This document shows positions 42,833 to 52,310 of a DNA stretch of 64,000 nucleotides, in pieces. Every line of letters begins with the position of its first letter. Within the stretch, counting starts at the first letter, position 1. The translations under genes were made by a program, and so were the position numbers. The notes under the pieces are model-generated. The model saw only the letters and a list, made by a program, of their open reading frames with translations. It was not told where the DNA came from and did not search any database. The stretch comes from Ignavibacteriales bacterium (GTDB lineage: Bacteria; Bacteroidota; Ignavibacteria; UBA10030), in assembly GCA_026390595.1 (NCBI GenBank), contig JAPLFQ010000006.1:59519-123518 (forward strand). The letters run 5' to 3'.

Positions 42833-45800
42833 TTGTAGCGCACCTTCGCGACTTCCAGGCATCTGTCGGCGATCTCATCTATCTCGTCGAACGAGAGGTC
42901 CTTCTCATACTTATCCCTTACCTCGTCGATCAAGAAATCGCCGATGGATATGAGAATCCGGCCCGTGATGTCGGTCTTGTCCTGCCAGTCGATGATCGGC
43001 TTACCGCCGTCGAATACCAACTCACGCATCGTTGCGTCGATCGTAAGCGCCGCTGAAATACTAACCTGCTTCAGGATAACATCATCCTGGATCTTTGATT
43101 CGAGCCCTGTGCTACAAATACCATAAAAGGCTCTTGCAATATCGTGGTTCAACAACTCTGATGGAATGTCTTTGTCTGTGTGCGATATCACTGCATCCAT
43201 GATCTCTTTGGTCTTCACCAGGTACTGTGCCTCCGACAGGCGATGTTGCTCGTATGCTCTGATGGCTTCTTTCAACATTTCGGAGAATTTCTTGTAGAAA
43301 GCGGGATCTTCATCCATCTTCTCCGTGATGTGCCGTTCCGTGCGCGATGCGATTTTGTCGGCCCGGGCAGCCTCACCGATCGTTTCCTCCAATTCGTGCT
43401 GGAAAGCATCCGTATCGAAGATATTGACAAGCCGAGTGATCGGCTTGACCTCATCGGACTGGATGTGCTTGTCGACCAGTTTTTGGATCTGGTCTTCGTA
43501 TGCCGAATAGTCTATCACATCGGAATAACGCCGCGAGACGGAAGACCTGAGACCGAGGAAGAACGCAGCATCGTCTTTGTATTTCTTCATCGTGTCTTCG
43601 GCGGTATCATGGTGGAATTCGATCGTTGATAAGGCCAGTTTGAGGGCACGGGAGTAGCTCGACAGGCGATCATAGAACATCACCCTCAACGCTTCATCGC
43701 GGAGTAGACGTTCGAAGGCCTCCTCGTCTCTCTTATTCGCGACGGTCTTGAAAATATCCCATACCTCCGAATGCTTCTGTGGTAGTTTCTTGATCTCCTC
43801 CTTGATATTTGTAACCGTGCCGGCGAGATCTTCGTGATCATACTCCTGCAGTCCAGAGTAGTTTTGCAGAGCTTGATCGAGTTCGCTCAGCACGCCGTAG
43901 TAATCAACGATGTACCCGAAGTCCTTTCCCGGGTAGACCCGGTTGACTCGAGCGATCGCCTGCAGGAGTGCATGTTCCTTGAGGTTCCTTGTCAAGTAAA
44001 GAACGGTGTTGGCTGGGGCGTCGAATCCCGTGAGAAGTTTATCGACCACGATAATAATTTCCGGCTTCGGCTGATATTTGAACCGGCTGATGACGTTCTG
44101 CTCATATTTCTTCGGCGTTCCATGCTCCTGCATCATGCGGTCCCAGAACACCTTCACGCGTCCGACACTCTTGCCGTATGCTGTATCTTCACCCTCGCGA
44201 TCATCCGGCGGTGAAATCAGAACTTCCGTGGAGACGATTCCGATTTCATCGAGATAGTTCTTGTAGCGGATCGCGGAGTCCTTGCTTTGGCAGACAAGCT
44301 GCCCCTTGAAGCCAGTTCCTTGCCAGGCGTCGCGGAAATGGGTGCTCAGATCCCATGCGATGGCATATATCTTCTGATCGGCGACATTCAGTTGCTCTGC
44401 GCGGGCGAATTTCTTCTTTAGGTCCGATTTTTGATAGTCAGTAAGTGGCTCTGAGACTTTCCTGAAGTACGTGTCGATAGGCTTCTCATTCACCTTCTGA
44501 ATTGCATGTCTTCCCTCGTAGAGAAGTGGAACGACGGCTCCATCCCGGACAGCGACATCCACTGTGTAAGTGTCGATAAGTCCGCCGAATCTGGTTGCGG
44601 TGTTCTTCTCCCTCTTCATGAGCGGGGTGCCGGTCATTGCAACGAAACATGCGTTTGGCAACGTCTTTCGCATTTGGATATTGAAAGACCCATACTGAGT
44701 GCGGTGGCCCTCATCGACCAGGACAAAGATGTTCGGCGAGTCGAATGATCTCTTGGCGTTCTTGAGCGCTGCCTCAAACTTGTTGATGATAGTTGTGATG
44801 ACAGCGTCACTTTTACTCTCAAGAAGCTCGATGAGGTTCTGGCCGGTGGCGGCATTCTGAACGACCATTCGGCATTTCTTGAACGTACCGGTGATCTGCT
44901 CATCGAGATCGACGCGGTCTGTGACAAGGAGTATTTTGGGATTGATAATCGATTCATCCAGAGCGATGGCTTGAGCCAACATTACCATCGTCAGCGACTT
45001 GCCGCTTCCCTGGGTGTGCCAAATGACACCTCCTTTGCGAGTTCCGTTTTCGATTGTCCGGATCCGGTTCATCGTCTTCTTCAGGGCGAAGAACTGCTGG
45101 TAGCGAGCGATCTTCTTGACACCAGCTTCGAAGATGATGAAATTGTGGACCAGGTCGAGAAGGCGATCAGGTTTGCAGAGTCCGAAAAGATACTCATCCT
45201 GGGCTGTGGGGATCAGGTTTGTCTTTTCGAGCTCGTCAAAGTATTGCCGGACGTATCGAAACCTCTCGGCGAAGAGGAGTGCTTTTTGATCGGGTGTCAG
45301 AGGATTATTCTTTAAAAGGTGAAGCGATTCCTTGTAGGTTTTACGTGCCTCATCCTCTTCGAGCCGTTCGTCCCATTTCGCCCAATACTTTTCCTCGGTG
45401 GCGTTGGTTCCGTATGCTGCATGATTTGTTGCAAGCCCTATGACCAGCTGCGCATAGACATAAAGGGGGCGAATACCATCCTCTTGCTGGTTTCTCAGAT
45501 GTTGTGATATTGCCTGTTTAAGGGAGTCTTTCAGGTCGGGGCGTTTGCACTCGATGACAACAAAGGGGATACCGTTCACGAAAAGAACGATGTCAGGACG
45601 GTAGTGCTCATCGCTTCCTGAGCGCATTACTGGGAATTCTTCGGTGACGTGATAGACGTTATTCTTAGGATCTTCCCAGTCGACATACTGAAGCGTATAA
45701 CTCTTCTTGTCACCGTCGATCGTCTGTTCCAGAGCTTTTCCCAACGTGAGCAGATCATAGACATATTCGCAGGTGGCCATGTAGCCCTCCTGCAGTGGAA

Positions 45801-46050
45801 GGTCCCTGAGCGCCTCGATGCCGGCCTGGATATTCTGTTGGGAGAATCCGAAGGCGTTCCCTTTGTACTGGAAGGTGTTGAGTGTCTCCAAGCGCTTGCG
45901 CAGAATTCCCTCAAGGAGAACGTTCGATGTCTTTCCAGAGCGCTGCTTCAGAGCCTCTTCAGGGGTTAAATACGTGAAGTCGAGGTTCTGCAGGAATTGT
46001 AGCGCAGGGATTTGACTGATGTGGTCTTCTTTGAAAGAGGGTGTTTGCAT
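42829..46050 (-). CDS. hsdR: Type I restriction enzyme, R subunit
   Basis: A 1073-residue motor and nuclease subunit. The N-terminal endonuclease domain has RPDIVLFV ... FVVIECKRPD (D-E-K catalytic triad near 153-169). The SF2 translocase follows with Walker A HTQGSGKSLT, the DEGH box in LVDEGHRTQYG and later motifs such as MTGTPL and LLTGFDAP. A helical C-terminal domain should dock on HsdM/HsdS. I use the ATG at 46050, two bases after the hsdS stop; an in-frame TTG at 46056 would overlap it. It cuts unmodified DNA after ATP-driven translocation. All motifs look intact. Confidence 0.95.
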   Translation of the reverse strand: MQTPSFKEDHISQIPALQFLQNLDFTYLTPEEALKQRSGKTSNVLLEGILRKRLETLNTFQYKGNAFGFSQQNIQAGIEALRDLPLQEGYMATCEYVYDLLTLGKALEQTIDGDKKSYTLQYVDWEDPKNNVYHVTEEFPVMRSGSDEHYRPDIVLFVNGIPFVVIECKRPDLKDSLKQAISQHLRNQQEDGIRPLYVYAQLVIGLATNHAAYGTNATEEKYWAKWDERLEEDEARKTYKESLHLLKNNPLTPDQKALLFAERFRYVRQYFDELEKTNLIPTAQDEYLFGLCKPDRLLDLVHNFIIFEAGVKKIARYQQFFALKKTMNRIRTIENGTRKGGVIWHTQGSGKSLTMVMLAQAIALDESIINPKILLVTDRVDLDEQITGTFKKCRMVVQNAATGQNLIELLESKSDAVITTIINKFEAALKNAKRSFDSPNIFVLVDEGHRTQYGSFNIQMRKTLPNACFVAMTGTPLMKREKNTATRFGGLIDTYTVDVAVRDGAVVPLLYEGRHAIQKVNEKPIDTYFRKVSEPLTDYQKSDLKKKFARAEQLNVADQKIYAIAWDLSTHFRDAWQGTGFKGQLVCQSKDSAIRYKNYLDEIGIVSTEVLISPPDDREGEDTAYGKSVGRVKVFWDRMMQEHGTPKKYEQNVISRFKYQPKPEIIIVVDKLLTGFDAPANTVLYLTRNLKEHALLQAIARVNRVYPGKDFGYIVDYYGVLSELDQALQNYSGLQEYDHEDLAGTVTNIKEEIKKLPQKHSEVWDIFKTVANKRDEEAFERLLRDEALRVMFYDRLSSYSRALKLALSTIEFHHDTAEDTMKKYKDDAAFFLGLRSSVSRRYSDVIDYSAYEDQIQKLVDKHIQSDEVKPITRLVNIFDTDAFQHELEETIGEAARADKIASRTERHITEKMDEDPAFYKKFSEMLKEAIRAYEQHRLSEAQYLVKTKEIMDAVISHTDKDIPSELLNHDIARAFYGICSTGLESKIQDDVILKQVSISAALTIDATMRELVFDGGKPIIDWQDKTDITGRILISIGDFLIDEVRDKYEKDLSFDEIDEIADRCLEVAKVRYK

Positions 46051-46052
46051 GA

Positions 46053-47288
46053 TCAACTCGTTTTAATTCGTATTTGACCGGTCATCAGTTTCTGCATCAG
46101 GCCCTTCCGCTGCTCGATAAGGGCTTCGAGTTTCCGTTTAAGCACATCGAGTTCCATGTCGGTCGATCCGAGGACGGCAACGATAGCCATTTGTTCATCC
46201 ATTGGCGGAAGCGTCAAGTTGATCTTCGAGAATTTTACCCACCTCAGCCCGCCCCTCCGGTTAATTGAGCCCTCCATCCTTTTTTTGTACTGGTGTATGT
46301 ACCTCGGGGTCTTTAGGAGAGCAAATAGAAATTCGTCGTTCACGGATTTGGTTGTCTTGAATACGGTGTACATGGGGCTGATAAGTGCTTCCCTATATGA
46401 TGCCTGATAACCTATGGAACCTTCTTCGACATGATTGGTTGCATACGCAAAGGCGCCTTTCGGAACAACTTTGTAGGTGCTGAGATTGTCGCTGAACATC
46501 TTTCTGCCGAAGTACGCAAGCGAAGGGACGAGTCCATCATGCTTTGTGCAAGAAAGTACAACGAGATCCTTGTTGGTCGGGTTTTTGATTGCCAGTTGAG
46601 AGGCGACCTCGCCAATGACCACGGTGGACCAATTTCTCCTGAAGCCCGGCAATCGCATATTGCCGATGAGTAGTCGTTGCATGAGAGCTTTCTTGCGTCC
46701 TTCTTTTTCAGAGATCAGCTGCGCTGTTTTGGAAATGACGGCGTCCCATGTCAGCAGAATCTCCACTATGGCCTTTTGTTCTTGCAAGCTGGGAACTGGC
46801 GCAAGTCCAAGAAGCAAATCATTTCTGCTTAGTCCCGGTATGAGACCTGACGAAACACTTTCGAATCGTCTTTCTCTTGACCTCAGGAATTGAAGAAGGA
46901 AATCGTTATTCCAGCCGGTTGCTCGGATGGCCATTAATTGGCGGCTGATGCAGTAGTCAGCGTCCGCTTCTACAATTTTTCCAGACCCAGCTCCCTTAAC
47001 AACAATCAGGATGTCACCTTTCCTACAAATTGTTGTTGGCTTGTCTGTCCACTTTGTGGATTTAATGACCCCTTCTGAGAAATCGGCGGGGCCGGTGAGG
47101 TAGGGGACTCCGATACCAGAGGTGTTGCAGTCTTCCGAAAGGACATGCTGACCCGAGAAGAGATCTATTCCTTTGGACAATGCCTTCAAGTCCCATTCAT
47201 TCGGAATCCATCCGAGGGGCGTGTGCCTGTATCCGCGCCTACGAGCTACGGCTGTCCGAGTTGCCTTAGCGCTTGATTTCACTATCAT
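46053..47288 (-). CDS. hsdS: Type I restriction specificity subunit (two TRDs)
   Basis: A 411-residue HsdS with the usual two-repeat plan. The first target recognition domain starts at WIPNEWDLKALSKG and ends in the helical spacer LQEQKAIVEILLTWDAVI; the second begins at WSTVVIGEVAS and ends in DEQMAIVAVLGSTDMELD and KLEALIEQRKGLMQKL. It reads the split recognition sequence for HsdM and HsdR. I place the start at ATG 47288, overlapping the E2 gene's last codons by 23 bases; the longer frame upstream lies inside the E2 gene. Its promoter-proximal neighbours are CBASS genes and not hsdM, which is unusual. Confidence 0.9.
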   Translation of the reverse strand: MIVKSSAKATRTAVARRRGYRHTPLGWIPNEWDLKALSKGIDLFSGQHVLSEDCNTSGIGVPYLTGPADFSEGVIKSTKWTDKPTTICRKGDILIVVKGAGSGKIVEADADYCISRQLMAIRATGWNNDFLLQFLRSRERRFESVSSGLIPGLSRNDLLLGLAPVPSLQEQKAIVEILLTWDAVISKTAQLISEKEGRKKALMQRLLIGNMRLPGFRRNWSTVVIGEVASQLAIKNPTNKDLVVLSCTKHDGLVPSLAYFGRKMFSDNLSTYKVVPKGAFAYATNHVEEGSIGYQASYREALISPMYTVFKTTKSVNDEFLFALLKTPRYIHQYKKRMEGSINRRGGLRWVKFSKINLTLPPMDEQMAIVAVLGSTDMELDVLKRKLEALIEQRKGLMQKLMTGQIRIKTS

Positions 47289-47745
47289 CGAACTCGATCT
47301 GCTGGTTGATGGATTGTTTTTCCGACTCGGGGATATGCTGGATCCCACCTCCATGCCACGAGCCAGTAGCGAGCCAGATCTCATAGTGGAGCAGCCACTC
47401 GGATGTCCAGGGAATGATGGTATCGCCAATGTACATTCCGGAATTCCATTCCCTCGCTCTCCGGTAATAGAGACACAGTCGCTGTTCCTCAGTACTGTAC
47501 ACATGTGGCAGTCTGGATTCACCAGGAAACAAATCGAGTTTGGGACTGGCGACGTAGACATCGGGATGTTGGCCCCGAAGGTAAATCACTTCAATGTCGT
47601 ATGAATTGCTCAAAGGCGATGGAGTGACTGTGTGGGTCCATACCAACTGATTGTGATGTAAAGACAAGTGGGAGCCAGGGAACAATGAACGTATTCTGGC
47701 TTCCTGCATGGCGAAATTCAACGAGCGCTTTCGGTTACCGACCAT
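47266..47745 (-). CDS. CBASS-associated E2-like protein
   Basis: A 159-residue protein of the bacterial E2-like (ubiquitin-conjugating fold) family found in short type II CBASS operons. The conserved block RLPHVYSTEEQRLCLYY holds the probable catalytic Cys (residue 91), followed by the diagnostic IIPWTSEWLLHYEIWLATGSW. In such systems the E2 primes the CD-NTase by attaching its C-terminus to a target. No E1 (Cap2 fusion) or JAB peptidase gene is in the window. The start overlaps the CD-NTase stop by 11 bases. Confidence 0.85.
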   Translation of the reverse strand: MVGNRKRSLNFAMQEARIRSLFPGSHLSLHHNQLVWTHTVTPSPLSNSYDIEVIYLRGQHPDVYVASPKLDLFPGESRLPHVYSTEEQRLCLYYRRAREWNSGMYIGDTIIPWTSEWLLHYEIWLATGSWHGGGIQHIPESEKQSINQQIEFDDSEIKR

Positions 47746-48952
47746 GGAAGCTATGCTCCTTCACGGATGAACCAGCATTTCCTAGGACTCCCGTTACTGC
47801 AGCCATCTTGAGTGCCCCGGTTTCCCTGAGTCGGCGAAGATTATCTCCGTAGTTGCTAAACGCCTTGATGACCGCATTTTTCCCGAACGGTTTCTCAAGA
47901 GATTCACGGATCCTGTCCATGCCCGTCTGGGCAAATGTGCGGTCGATGTCAGCTGCCACTTGCCCCATCCACTTGTAGAAATTGGCTTCCTTCTGAGGCT
48001 CAGTCGGCCATTTGTCGGCGAAATTCTCCTCGAGATTTACCGGGTTTGGGATGTGCTTCACGACCTTTCGGTGAACAGGTGAATACAATTCTCCGATATG
48101 GGTTGGCATTGTTCTGACCACATTGACCAAGGCATCTGAGACATTGGTCTCCTTGGCGTATGACATTGCAGCCAGGGTTGTGATGATGATGGAAATAGGT
48201 TTATCTTTGTCGCCATTGAACATCATGTCCCGATGGCGCTTCAATATTTGAACAACTCTCTGGAGCGGTAGTTTATCCGTTCCATACGCGGGAACTGGCT
48301 GAACTGACTCACTCAGTCTCGCCGACTTTTCAAGGGTGAGCGATGCTTGTCGTTCGAACCAAATTCCATATCCGAAGGGATTGCTTTTCAACCATGCCTC
48401 GGGTTCGATGGCAGTCCTATAGTTACTCTCTTCCTTGTCTGTGATGCGAATGGCTAATTCTTCATAACCAGCTGCCGCGAAAGTACGAAGAGATTTCTCG
48501 AGAACTAATTTGTAACCGCTGCTCACGAGCGAGGGGAGGATGTCGACATGAAACTTAGAAGCATCTGCGTAACGAAGTGTCCAGCACCTTCTACCGTCAG
48601 GAATGACGAGGAGTTTCTTTATGGTTTCGTTCCCCTTGAGTCGGTTTCCCACTATGTTCTTGAGATCAAATTGCGTCCACTCGGGCTGTTTCCCTTCAAA
48701 TCGACAAACAACATCGATGTCGAGCTCGTCATTCTCATTCTCCGGTCTCGTCATTGTTCCGAAGAGAAAGGAACCCTGAGGCAAGATCTCCGGAAGATAT
48801 TTCGCGAGCGGGGAGCCTTCACGCGCAAGCCAATCGCCGACAAACTGATAGCTCGTAACCGCTGCATCGTGTTGGCTCTTCGTTATGTCTAGAGTCTTGC
48901 CGAGTTCTTCCAAGATGTCGCCAAATTGCTTAGACTGTTCCGATGTTAGCAT
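47735..48952 (-). CDS. CBASS CD-NTase (cGAS/DncV-like nucleotidyltransferase)
   Basis: A 405-residue second-messenger synthase. The Pol-beta-like active site is plain: PQGSFLFGT (Gly60-Ser61), ELDIDVVCRF (Asp78, Asp80) and FHVDILPS (Asp137). A helical C-terminal half (SLTLEKSARL, LQRVVQILKRHRDMMF) is typical of the family. On phage sensing it should make a cyclic di- or trinucleotide that activates the SAVED effector encoded just upstream; the product cannot be read from sequence. The C-terminus ends NAGSSVKEHSFHGR, the end an E2 would act on. The ATG overlaps the cap5 stop by 7 bases. Confidence 0.93.
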   Translation of the reverse strand: MLTSEQSKQFGDILEELGKTLDITKSQHDAAVTSYQFVGDWLAREGSPLAKYLPEILPQGSFLFGTMTRPENENDELDIDVVCRFEGKQPEWTQFDLKNIVGNRLKGNETIKKLLVIPDGRRCWTLRYADASKFHVDILPSLVSSGYKLVLEKSLRTFAAAGYEELAIRITDKEESNYRTAIEPEAWLKSNPFGYGIWFERQASLTLEKSARLSESVQPVPAYGTDKLPLQRVVQILKRHRDMMFNGDKDKPISIIITTLAAMSYAKETNVSDALVNVVRTMPTHIGELYSPVHRKVVKHIPNPVNLEENFADKWPTEPQKEANFYKWMGQVAADIDRTFAQTGMDRIRESLEKPFGKNAVIKAFSNYGDNLRRLRETGALKMAAVTGVLGNAGSSVKEHSFHGR

Positions 48953-50130
48953 ATTCCCCCCTGTTCGCTTTGTGAGCCTGCGTCACCACTGTCACCCCTA
49001 TTGGAGTTGCTAATTTCCATCACCTTAGTGAAGCCACCTGTTGCCTGATTCTGATCGTAGATGATTAGAGGAAGGTCTGCCTTTGGCATCCAGACCCTAC
49101 CAAGTTCAACAGCTGCAGAAACTGGCATTGCGGGGCACACATGAATCTGTGACTTTTCGCCGTGTGCGGCTTTAATGCGATCGAATGCCCGACGGCAGAT
49201 CATGCGAAATTGCGTGAGCAATTCTCTTGTCTTGAGAAAGTCGTTGTTCGGATTGTCGATCGTGATTGTCCAGATGCAGGACTTGTCTGACAAGGTATCA
49301 TGTATACGCTGATCCGTAACCGTTGCGCTCAGTGACACTTTCAGCACTGGAATGCCGATTCTTTGCTTTGGCTCGAGGAGGAGGATCTCTTTTGTTTCAG
49401 CTTCTTGTTGCCAATTCCAAGTTGAAGGTTCGCGATGCCGTTGGTAAACATCTGCCGGATAGATATCAGAGAGAAGCGTCCCCAATCGAATCAGGAGGGG
49501 CTGTGGTGCCAGGCCGAATATGGAAAAGTGCTGAACTTCGTCATTGCCCTTGAGCGTGGCGACCTTTTGTCGGAAGAGTGCCTCAAGGTTCTGATTTTCT
49601 ATCAGCCAATACTCAGGAGTCCTGTCCTGCCAAGAGGTATTCTTGAGACCCAGTTCGATAGGCCTGGTTTGTGCTGGATAACGATTGGGCAACAAAGCCG
49701 CGTACGCTTCTGAAGTGGTGAGGGGTGTTCCGTGCTCCCCAATTTTTGCCCCGTAGAATATCACATGGCTTCTCTTGTCGATTCTGATGGAAGTGAGCAG
49801 TTCGATTCGTGCTTCGTGATCATGTTTCATTTTTTGAAGCCGCGGAGCTGGATGGCCGGCCACATCCACCTTATCGATAAGACGATGGTGTTCGTCGCAC
49901 ATCAACATAAGATTTGATAAATCGTTCTTTAGTTTAGGTGATAGAACGGCGTCTCCTCTGGGTCCGCCAGGTTCATCGGCGAGGATGTGAGCTATGTAGG
50001 CTTGATTGAATTCGTATTTGGTGAGGCCGTCAATGTAAAGTGATTTGTTGCAGCCATCATATTCGCATCTGCCGGCGGCTTTGCCCCAGAGGATGAGTTT
50101 ATTTGCTTGTGAAATTGAAGTGACTGACAT
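48946..50130 (-). CDS. cap5: CBASS effector Cap5 (HNH nuclease fused to SAVED domain)
   Basis: A 394-residue effector. The N-terminal HNH domain shows CEYDGCNKSL, QAYIAHI, GPRGD, LSNLMLMC and DEHHRLID (zinc Cys pairs and catalytic His within residues 22-85). The C-terminal region (about 170-375) is a SAVED cyclic-nucleotide sensor with the typical SQIHVCPAMPVSAAVELGRVWM and LPLIIYD. Ligand binding should trigger assembly and indiscriminate DNA cutting, killing the infected cell. The start lies 5 bases after the hsdM stop, joining CBASS to the restriction operon. Both domains look complete. Confidence 0.93.
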   Translation of the reverse strand: MSVTSISQANKLILWGKAAGRCEYDGCNKSLYIDGLTKYEFNQAYIAHILADEPGGPRGDAVLSPKLKNDLSNLMLMCDEHHRLIDKVDVAGHPAPRLQKMKHDHEARIELLTSIRIDKRSHVIFYGAKIGEHGTPLTTSEAYAALLPNRYPAQTRPIELGLKNTSWQDRTPEYWLIENQNLEALFRQKVATLKGNDEVQHFSIFGLAPQPLLIRLGTLLSDIYPADVYQRHREPSTWNWQQEAETKEILLLEPKQRIGIPVLKVSLSATVTDQRIHDTLSDKSCIWTITIDNPNNDFLKTRELLTQFRMICRRAFDRIKAAHGEKSQIHVCPAMPVSAAVELGRVWMPKADLPLIIYDQNQATGGFTKVMEISNSNRGDSGDAGSQSEQGGIC

Positions 50131-50135
50131 GGTTG

Positions 50136-51668
50136 TTATAGTCCCAGTTTAGCCAAGTGTCTTTTCATTTCCTTCTGAACGCTCGCCAGCTCCTTTTCCA
50201 ACTTGTCAATCTTTTCTTGAACTGCCCTAATGTCAATTTCTGCGTCTTCTTCGAAAGTGTCCACATACCGAGGAATGTTGAGGTTGAATTCGTTGGCCTT
50301 GATTTCATCAAAAGTGGCGACGTATGAAAACCCCTTCTCTACTACTCCAGCGGGAAGCTTAAGTGAATTGAAGCGGCGATATGTGTCAACAATGTGTTGG
50401 ATATCGTCATCGCGAAGTAAGCTCTGGTTCTTCGCCGCCTCAAAACGCTGGCTCGAGTCGACAAACAGCACATTGGTGTTCTTTCCTTTGCCACGATTGA
50501 AAACCAAGATGGCAGCCGGAATGCCGGTCCCGAAAAAGAGGTTGGATGGGAGGCCGATCACGGCTTCGAGAAGATTTTCTTCGATGGTCTTCTGGCGTAT
50601 CACCCCCTCTGAAGCTCCCCGGAAGAGAACTCCATGTGGTACAACAACACCTACTTTTCCCTTTCCTTCGTATGTCGTTTCAATCATGTGGCTGATAAAA
50701 GCCCAATCGCCTTTGCTTTTCGGGGGTAAGCCTCTCCAGAAGCGATTGTATCTGTCGTTGGCGGCCTCTTCGACACCCCACTTCTTCAGGCTAAAAGGAG
50801 GATTCGCTACGACAGTATCGAACTTCATGAGAGAGTCTTCCTCCTTGAGCTTCGGGTTTCGGAGCGTGTCACCCCAGCGCACGGTCGCGTTATCAAAGCC
50901 GTGAAGGAACATATTCATGACCGCCAGGGCCCAAGTGCTACCGTTTGCTTCCTGACCGAAAAGCGAGAAGTTATCTGAACCGACTTCCTTGCCAGCTTTG
51001 ATGAGAAGCGAACCGGAACCACAAGTCGGGTCCGCAATCCGTGCTCCGGGCGCAGACCTCGTTAGCCGAGCGATGAGCGTGGAGACCGCCGGCGGAGTAT
51101 AGAACTCACCGGCCTTTTTGCCAGCGTCTGACGCGAAATTGCCAATAAGGAATTCATACGCATCGCCGATGATATCACGCCCCTCTAAATGGGAGGGACG
51201 GAGATCGAGCTCGTCGATGCTGAAGTCGATCAACAGGTGTTTGAGGCGTGCGTTTTTATCTTTTACGTCGCCCAAGTTATTGGAATTGAAATCGATGCTA
51301 CGGAAGATCCCCGAGCCATCTTCACCACCGAGTTTTCCGCGATTTGCTTCTTCGAGGCCGCTCAGCGCGATGTTGATTAGCTCCCCGACGTTTGATTCGT
51401 TACGATGTTCAAACAGGTAATCGAACGTGCAGTTTTTCGGGACGACGAACCTCTCGTGCTTCATGGCACGCGCTACACGCTCTTTGTCATTCTTGTATTT
51501 TGTCATGTAGCCGGCGTAGATGTCCTTGTGGACATCGCTCACATATTTGAGGAACAGCATTGTCAGGACATAATCTTTGTACAGCGAAGGATCAATGACT
51601 CCCCGGAAGGTGTCACATGCTCTCCAGACGATGCCAGTGATGTCGACTTTTGTAATTTTGTTTTTCAT
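50136..51668 (-). CDS. hsdM: Type I restriction enzyme, M subunit
   Basis: A 510-residue adenine N6 methyltransferase. AdoMet motif I is DPTCGSGS (213-220), the catalytic motif is NPPF (289-292), and the N-terminal helical domain (VWRACDTFRGVIDPSLYKDYVLTMLFLKY) and C-terminal coiled coil (AVQEKIDKLEKELASVQKEMKR) are as usual. It methylates the host recognition site with HsdS. It lies 8 bases after the short hsdS-like gene and is followed by cap5 and not by a full hsdS. Confidence 0.96.
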   Translation of the reverse strand: MKNKITKVDITGIVWRACDTFRGVIDPSLYKDYVLTMLFLKYVSDVHKDIYAGYMTKYKNDKERVARAMKHERFVVPKNCTFDYLFEHRNESNVGELINIALSGLEEANRGKLGGEDGSGIFRSIDFNSNNLGDVKDKNARLKHLLIDFSIDELDLRPSHLEGRDIIGDAYEFLIGNFASDAGKKAGEFYTPPAVSTLIARLTRSAPGARIADPTCGSGSLLIKAGKEVGSDNFSLFGQEANGSTWALAVMNMFLHGFDNATVRWGDTLRNPKLKEEDSLMKFDTVVANPPFSLKKWGVEEAANDRYNRFWRGLPPKSKGDWAFISHMIETTYEGKGKVGVVVPHGVLFRGASEGVIRQKTIEENLLEAVIGLPSNLFFGTGIPAAILVFNRGKGKNTNVLFVDSSQRFEAAKNQSLLRDDDIQHIVDTYRRFNSLKLPAGVVEKGFSYVATFDEIKANEFNLNIPRYVDTFEEDAEIDIRAVQEKIDKLEKELASVQKEMKRHLAKLGL

Positions 51669-51676
51669 GGGATGGG

Positions 51677-52246
51677 CTATTCCTGATGAGCAAGGGTGAT
51701 GAGTTTTTCTTGTAAGAGCTGATCTGTCAGAGTATCAATCTCAGTGCGAAGGTGCTTCTCCTTGTAGCGAAGCGCTGAGACTTCCAGAATAAGTTGCTGT
51801 GTCTCGAGATCAGGGATGGAGATCTTCAAGTCGGCGATGGACTTCATGGTAACCGCCGGAATAAACGTCCCCTTTGCAAAGGATTTTATCTGCGTTTGTG
51901 TTTGGGGTTGGTTCATGAACCAGCAGACATACTCAGGAAGAACCTGTTCCTGATATGTCGGATTTACCCTGATCACGATGAATGAGGTCGATGCTATTGC
52001 GGGTCCGATTGTGTCGTCATGCACGACTGCAAAGTTGCGTGAGCCTTTGGAGGCAAAAAGGATGTCGCTCCGAGTGAGGAGATCTTTCTGAAGCTTCTGT
52101 GTAACCTCAAGAGCCGGCTTGACCCTGGGATCAAACCTGCCCTCCGCGTCGAAGTGACCAGCCTGAAGGTAGAATGCCTCGGCCTGGCCCGTGGGCTTGG
52201 TGAAAACTCCGCTTCTCAGATTTGCGATTTCTTTGATATATGTCAT
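51677..52246 (-). CDS. Half-size HsdS-like specificity protein (one TRD)
   Basis: A 189-residue protein with one target recognition domain (IKEIANLRSGVFTKP ... GTFIPAVTMKSIADLKISIPDLETQQLI) and one helical spacer at the C-terminus (RTEIDTLTDQLLQEKLI). Half-HsdS proteins can dimerise and give a palindromic-type specificity, or modulate the full subunit. It heads the operon; ATG 52246 is 22 bases from the predicted start point of a consensus promoter, and a longer reading would run into that promoter. The operon thus has two specificity genes. Confidence 0.82.
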   Translation of the reverse strand: MTYIKEIANLRSGVFTKPTGQAEAFYLQAGHFDAEGRFDPRVKPALEVTQKLQKDLLTRSDILFASKGSRNFAVVHDDTIGPAIASTSFIVIRVNPTYQEQVLPEYVCWFMNQPQTQTQIKSFAKGTFIPAVTMKSIADLKISIPDLETQQLILEVSALRYKEKHLRTEIDTLTDQLLQEKLITLAHQE

Positions 52247-52274
52247 GATTATGTTTTCGAGTACCGTCGCTACT

Positions 52275-52303
52275 AATATACTGTATGGATTGTGTTTTGT
52301 CAA
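52275..52303 (-). promoter_or_regulatory. Consensus promoter of the restriction/CBASS operon
   Basis: Read on the minus strand: TTGACA (52303-52298), 17-base spacer, TATATT (52280-52275). This near-perfect sigma70-type promoter sits 29 bases from the first ATG. A TTGAGTACA motif of the neighbouring toxin-antitoxin operator ends 8 bases upstream of the -35 box. Confidence 0.75.
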
Positions 52304-52310
52304 GTTAATT

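Noticed and set aside
46053..47561. hsdS extended upstream to 47561
   Set aside because: The extra 91 residues lie inside the E2 gene in another frame, are Ser/Pro-rich and not HsdS-like; start placed at 47288.
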